Below, one piece after another: positions 60,840-64,000 of a stretch of 64,000 nt of DNA (position 1 is its first letter; every line of letters starts with the position of its first letter). The translations under genes and the position numbers were made by a program. Where the stretch lies: positions 1 to 64,000 of the forward strand of contig JAPFBL010000939.1 of the NCBI GenBank assembly GCA_026182355.1, written 5' to 3'. This stretch comes from Hermatobates lingyangjiaoensis (lineage: Eukaryota > Arthropoda > Insecta > Hemiptera > Hermatobatidae). The notes under the pieces are model-generated. The model was not told the DNA's origin and ran no database searches. It worked only from the letters and a program-made list of their open reading frames with translations.

Positions 60840-60990
60840 GTTCATTGGTTATTAATTTGAAAATTTTATCCTTTGGAAAATGCTTTAAATATAAACGAAC
60901 ATTTAGTTCACAAAATATTGAATGAAAGATGCAACACTGACCGATTCCTGATAAAATTTGTATTTTATTTTACTGTAGATATTTTTATTT
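60840..60990 (+). mobile_element. F4-like fragment, highly diverged
   Basis: TTTGGAAAATGCTTTAAATA, GAACATTTAGTTCACAA and GACCGATTCCTGATAAAATT keep the F4 order with no intact stems. Confidence 0.45.
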
Positions 60991-61199
60991 AATTGTATTT
61001 AGTAAATATAAACATTTAAGAATAAGTGATTATTGAAAAAGTTTCTACAAACTTAAGTATATGAGAAGCAGAGAGGGAAACATGTTGAAGAAATTGCAGA
61101 CACTTACTACAATAATTTGACATTTGTCGATACAGGAGAGTGATGTTGTTTGTTTGTTTTCTAACGCACTCACTTATAAAATTATCACCTTTTAAGTGT

Positions 61200-61315
61200 T
61201 CTTCTAGGTGCGGAAATCGTAGGTAATTTATAATTTGGTAGCCATTTTAGTAACGAGAGAGGCCACACTTATCTATAAACTCGGCAACCCGAGTCTTTGT
61301 GTCACTCAGAGTTAA
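61200..61315 (+). repeat. Diverged relative of the 49.1-kb duplication
   Basis: TTCTTCTAGGTGCGGAAATC and GGTAGCCATTTTAGTAACG align with TTCTAGTGGTGGAAAGTG and GGCACCCGTTTTAGTAATCG. Confidence 0.5.
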
Positions 61316-61469
61316 GAAATTACAGCAACAGTTAATAAGATGTATTCACTGAATCTGATTGACAGGAATAACAGTTATTGCTCTTTCTTGTTATAAAGCC
61401 ACGAAAGCAAAAGATTCTTTTATGGCCCAAACGGTTGATATAGATTACATGAATCAAGATATATACACA

Positions 61470-61822
61470 ATAATTATATTTAGGATAGGTTAGGTTGCAG
61501 TGGCAGTTCCACAAGGGAACACACGTAGGCCGAGCATTGGCCCTTTGTGATACCACACAATGAAGATTGATTCTACAGTGGGAGTCCTAAATTTAGCCTA
61601 ACTCAAATGTATTTAGAGTAGGGGATCTTTAACGAGTACCTGACATCGTACAGGCTCGGGACCGACGGTTTAACATCCTTCTCTGAGGGACGACATGCTC
61701 AGATTTATTCACCTCCCGCGTGAATAAATGGAGGGCCAGGTGAGGATCGAACCGCGGTCCTATCAGTTCAGAGGCGAGCACGTAACCACTGAGCTAGCAT
61801 GACCACCTTATAATTATATTTA
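61470..61822 (-). mobile_element. tRNA-derived SINE, full-length, 13-bp TSD
   Basis: ATAATTATATTTA at 61470-61482 is repeated at 61810-61822. The minus strand runs from GGTCATGCTAGCTCAGTGG through CGCGGTTCGATCC (B box) to CAACCTAACCTATCC. Confidence 0.9.
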
Positions 61823-62329
61823 ATTAAAAAAAAAAAAAAATCCTTTAAAAGTAAAAAAAAAAAGAATTGATCTATTTTATTACATAAATAAATGAAAAGT
61901 CAATTCATGATATATACACAATCAAGCACGTTTAAAACTAACAAAACCTCTCTTTTACCCAACATAAAGTAACATTAACGAAATGATATTTACGAAATAT
62001 AATATATTTATATAATATATTTATAAATATATTTATATAAAATATAATAAATATATTTAACAAAATGATAATATTACCTTAGAACATTCGTATTTAACAT
62101 GACACTTATGCTCAAGTATATATATTACTAAAATTTTTCATTTTAAGCCTGTAATATAATAGTTTATTATATATACTTTCGGAATTTTATATATCTGTGT
62201 AATAATTAACTTCCAAATATGATTGCTAGATCAAAATGTTTGCTTTGAATTGATTTGAACCAGGAAAAACTAATCGATTACTGATATAAAACAAATAAAA
62301 TTTGCTTTATATATATATATATATATACA
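61823..62329. other. AT-rich stretch, no gene seen
   Basis: A runs, then TATATTTATAAATATATTTA-type palindromic AT DNA near 62010. Confidence 0.4.
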
Positions 62330-62545
62330 TATCTTAGTCTTGTTTTCCCATTTCTTATTGCGGTTTGATCATTGATATATAAATATTTCACATAAACACG
62401 TGAAATAACAATCAATGATCAAACCACAATAAGAAATGGGAAAACAAGACAACAGTTGGGTTATTAACTCTGACGAAGACCGCTTGTTACGGTTGAAAGA
62501 TCTTAGTCTTGTTTTCCCATTTCTTATTGTGGTTTGATCATTGAT
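62330..62545. mobile_element. F1 copies: inverted triplet
   Basis: 62331-62374 is the outer end of a right arm, 62385-62450 a left arm, and 62451-62545 a right arm with CTGACGA (near 62470), GACCG/CGGTT, GAA, AGATCT, T, AGTC. Stem I is AACT against AGTC (three pairs). Confidence 0.85.
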
Positions 62546-62734
62546 ATATATATATATATGCTTTTAAAAACTGGATGTCTGTTTCCACTTGATTTAATTT
62601 TGTCTTATATTTTTCCAAATTACGAAACTTTTTCTTCAACTCAGAACTCAACTTAAAAATTAATTCACCATAATTTCTTATTTTATTATTGAACATGTTT
62701 CGGTGTACGTTCACCTCGAAAAATTTCGAGGGAA

Positions 62735-62929
62735 ACTATGGTGAATAATACTAGAATTATAGCAAAAGAAAAGGACGGAAGAAGACTCAGGATATTAGAA
62801 GCGCTGTTCATACTAGAAAAAGCTCCTAGCATGAACGATCAAAAAGGTAATTTTGCCAACCAGTTGCGCTTGTTTGGAAACCTAGGGCTAGTTATGCCAA
62901 CACTGACAACCCCTAACCTGTCTGTGTAA
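62735..62929 (+). pseudogene. PLE endonuclease C-terminal fragment
   Basis: The frame reads NNTRIIAKEKDGRRLRILEA, LFILEKAPSMNDQ, the end of a PLE GIY-YIG domain (basic R-R-L, then the glutamate in L-E-A-L, then K-x-P), and stops at 62927-62929 after PNLSV. The Y-I-G half is missing. It matches the layout LEALYIKDVNPNLN at 43118 but belongs to a different family. Confidence 0.75.
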
Positions 62930-63019
62930 CCTTCAGTTAACTTGTTCACTTATTGTTTTTGCAATATAATTTAACTATTAGATTCAATTGTTAAGTGTAA
63001 TTGTAATTAATTGTGTGTT

Positions 63020-63057
63020 TTGCTGAAGATGGTGAACGTACACCGAAACATGTTCAA
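63020..63057 (+). ncRNA. Hammerhead ribozyme motif in PLE junction
   Basis: Stem I TTG (63020-63022) with CAA (63055-63057). CTGAAGA (63023-63029), extra T, stem II GGTG/CACC (63031-63034 and 63041-63044), GAA (63045-63047), palindrome ACATGT (63048-63053), cleavage base T. Confidence 0.75.
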
Positions 63058-63215
63058 TAATAAAATAAGAAATTATGGTGAATTAATTTTTAAGTTGAGT
63101 TCTGAGTTGAAAAAAATTTCGTAATTTGGAAAAATATAAGACAAAATTAAATCAAGTGGAAACAGACATCCAGTTTTTAAAAGCATGTATTGAAGAAGGA
63201 CTGCTCCCAACTTTT

Positions 63216-63253
<38 letters not shown>

Positions 63254-63599
63254 CAGGAATAAACAATAAATCCGTGAACTAAAAAAAAACATATCTAAAT
63301 AACAATAAACTTTCCAAAAATGAGACTGAGATCTTTCGTAAAAAATAACTCTTCAGATTTATTCTATAACATAAATGGATTTTACATATGGAGTCAATAA
63401 TTTTGCTTGACTTGAGTTGAGAGAATTTATTTTTAATTTTTATTTCTTTTTAACGCGATAATTTATAAAATAATATATTACTGTGTTATTTTATATTTAA
63501 TTTGAATAATTTATCATATACTGGAAGTAACTGGTATTGCAATTTTCACATGTTTGCAAATATTCAAACTTTGCAAGAATATCAAAGTTTTATAAATGT
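63216..63599. other. (TA)n then AT-rich DNA, no gene seen
   Basis: AGACTGAGATCTTTCGTAAA near 63322 may be a scrap of F1. The rest is not recognised. Confidence 0.4.
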
Positions 63600-63730
63600 A
63601 GAGATTCTACATTGAGAGTCCTAAATTTTTTATAACTAAAGTGTATTTAGAGTAGGAGTCTTTAAGGAGTAACTGACATCGTATAGGCTCGGGTCCGATG
63701 GTTTAATGTCCTCTCCAAGGGACATTAAAC
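63600..63730 (-). mobile_element. SINE, middle part
   Basis: GATTCTACATTGAGAGTCCT, GTATTTAGAGTAGGAG, TGACATCGTATAGGCTCGGG match the SINE on the minus strand; both ends are lost. Confidence 0.75.
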
Positions 63731-63791
63731 GTGTAGTACGTGTTTACTCCTGTACTCCACTACAATAGTAGGAATTGAGAAAAAATATCTT

Positions 63792-63795
<4 letters not shown>

Positions 63796-63830
<35 letters not shown>

Positions 63831-63900
63831 GGGAGCAGACCTTCATTGATACTTCGTATATTTGGGGAGCAGTCCTATGTAAGCAGAAACTTATGGAAGC
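63796..63900 (-). mobile_element. PLE N-terminal pieces next to (TA)n
   Basis: On the minus strand GGACTGCTCCCCAAATATAC (GLLPKYT) lies about 30 bp from GGTCTGCTCCCCAAATAT, which runs into (TA)n. The two copies of the same coding word in one orientation are a local duplication. Confidence 0.55.
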
Positions 63901-63972
63901 CAGAGGTAAGGAAATTTCAAAAATTAATTCGAAAATGTGTTAAAATAGAAATAGGCATAGGTTCTAATAGAA

Positions 63973-64000
63973 CACACACACACACACACACACACACACA
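63973..64000 (+). repeat. (CA)n microsatellite at window end
   Basis: ACACACAC for at least 28 bp, running off the window. Confidence 0.95.

Larger units (their letters stand above)
62562..63215. mobile_element. PLE fold-back module: endonuclease tail, hammerhead, N-terminus
   Basis: Left arm 62562-62715 is the reverse complement of 63031-63188. Between them lies the endonuclease tail and 3' UTR. The right arm continues with a frame reading EKYKTKLNQVETD, IQFLKACIEEGLLPTFTN and then (TA)n at about 63218. The left arm ends at TTCACC, inside stem II, so only the right arm has a whole hammerhead. Confidence 0.8.

Overview
The window looks like intergenic heterochromatin or subterminal DNA from an animal, most likely an arthropod. 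It is very AT-rich and packed with (TA)n tracts. It carries fragments of Jockey-clade and R1/I-type non-LTR retrotransposons, Penelope-like elements (PLEs) with GIY-YIG endonuclease domains, and tRNA-derived SINEs whose 3' tails are (AACCT)n, the arthropod telomere motif. The species cannot be named from sequence alone. I found no intact host gene; every recognisable protein is a broken mobile-element fragment.

The main content is a network of short inverted (fold-back) elements set in (TA)n tracts. For this annotation I call the families F1-F9. Several are the 3' ends of PLEs, because the same 3' sequence follows PLE endonuclease reading frames (17.1-17.3, 43.1-43.5, 54.8-55.3 and 62.7-63.1 kb). 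Almost all carry a match to a type I hammerhead ribozyme: a short stem I, CTGANGA, stem II, GAA, a palindromic stem III of 4-6 bases, then the cleavage base. Stem I differs between families but still pairs (GCTCT/AGAGC, GACT/AGTC, TCTC/GAGA, TTG/CAA, AAC/GTT), which argues for real RNA folds. F4 keeps all three stems but has TATGAAAAA or ATTGAAAAA in place of the usual core. It is the best candidate for something undescribed.

Layout. 0.2-2.2 kb: F1 fold-back, SINE remnant, a minisatellite grown inside an F3-like fold-back, and a 50-bp minisatellite. 2.3-7.0 kb: PLE endonuclease pseudogene and fold-backs F1, F2, F3, F5, F7 and F9. 7.1-9.5 kb: SINE, LINE and Jockey remnants. 10.3-11.6 kb: full SINE and F1/F4/F3 elements. 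12.1-13.8 kb: 51-bp array with 102- and 408-bp higher-order structure, interrupted by an F7 insertion. 14.5-15.56 kb: 116-bp satellite. 16.5-17.5 kb: F2, F3 and F4. 17.56-29.76 kb: one continuous 12.2-kb satellite of roughly 86 units of about 142 bp. 30-36.4 kb: DNA transposons, Jockey copies, and F4, F6, F8 and F1 fold-backs. 37-41 kb: F8, two SINEs with clear target duplications, a 69-bp repeat and hAT-like ends. 42-48.3 kb: dense PLE pieces and fold-backs. 48.3-53.7 kb: SINEs and an R1/I-type LINE. 54-64 kb: more PLE and fold-back modules.

PLE N-terminal coding pieces recur and repeatedly break into (TA)n at AATATA, usually right after codons for P-(T/K)-(F/Y)-(T/S)-N. This suggests that PLEs insert into each other, or that (TA)n grows from that site. 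In the text, HHR means hammerhead ribozyme-like motif and TSD means target-site duplication.
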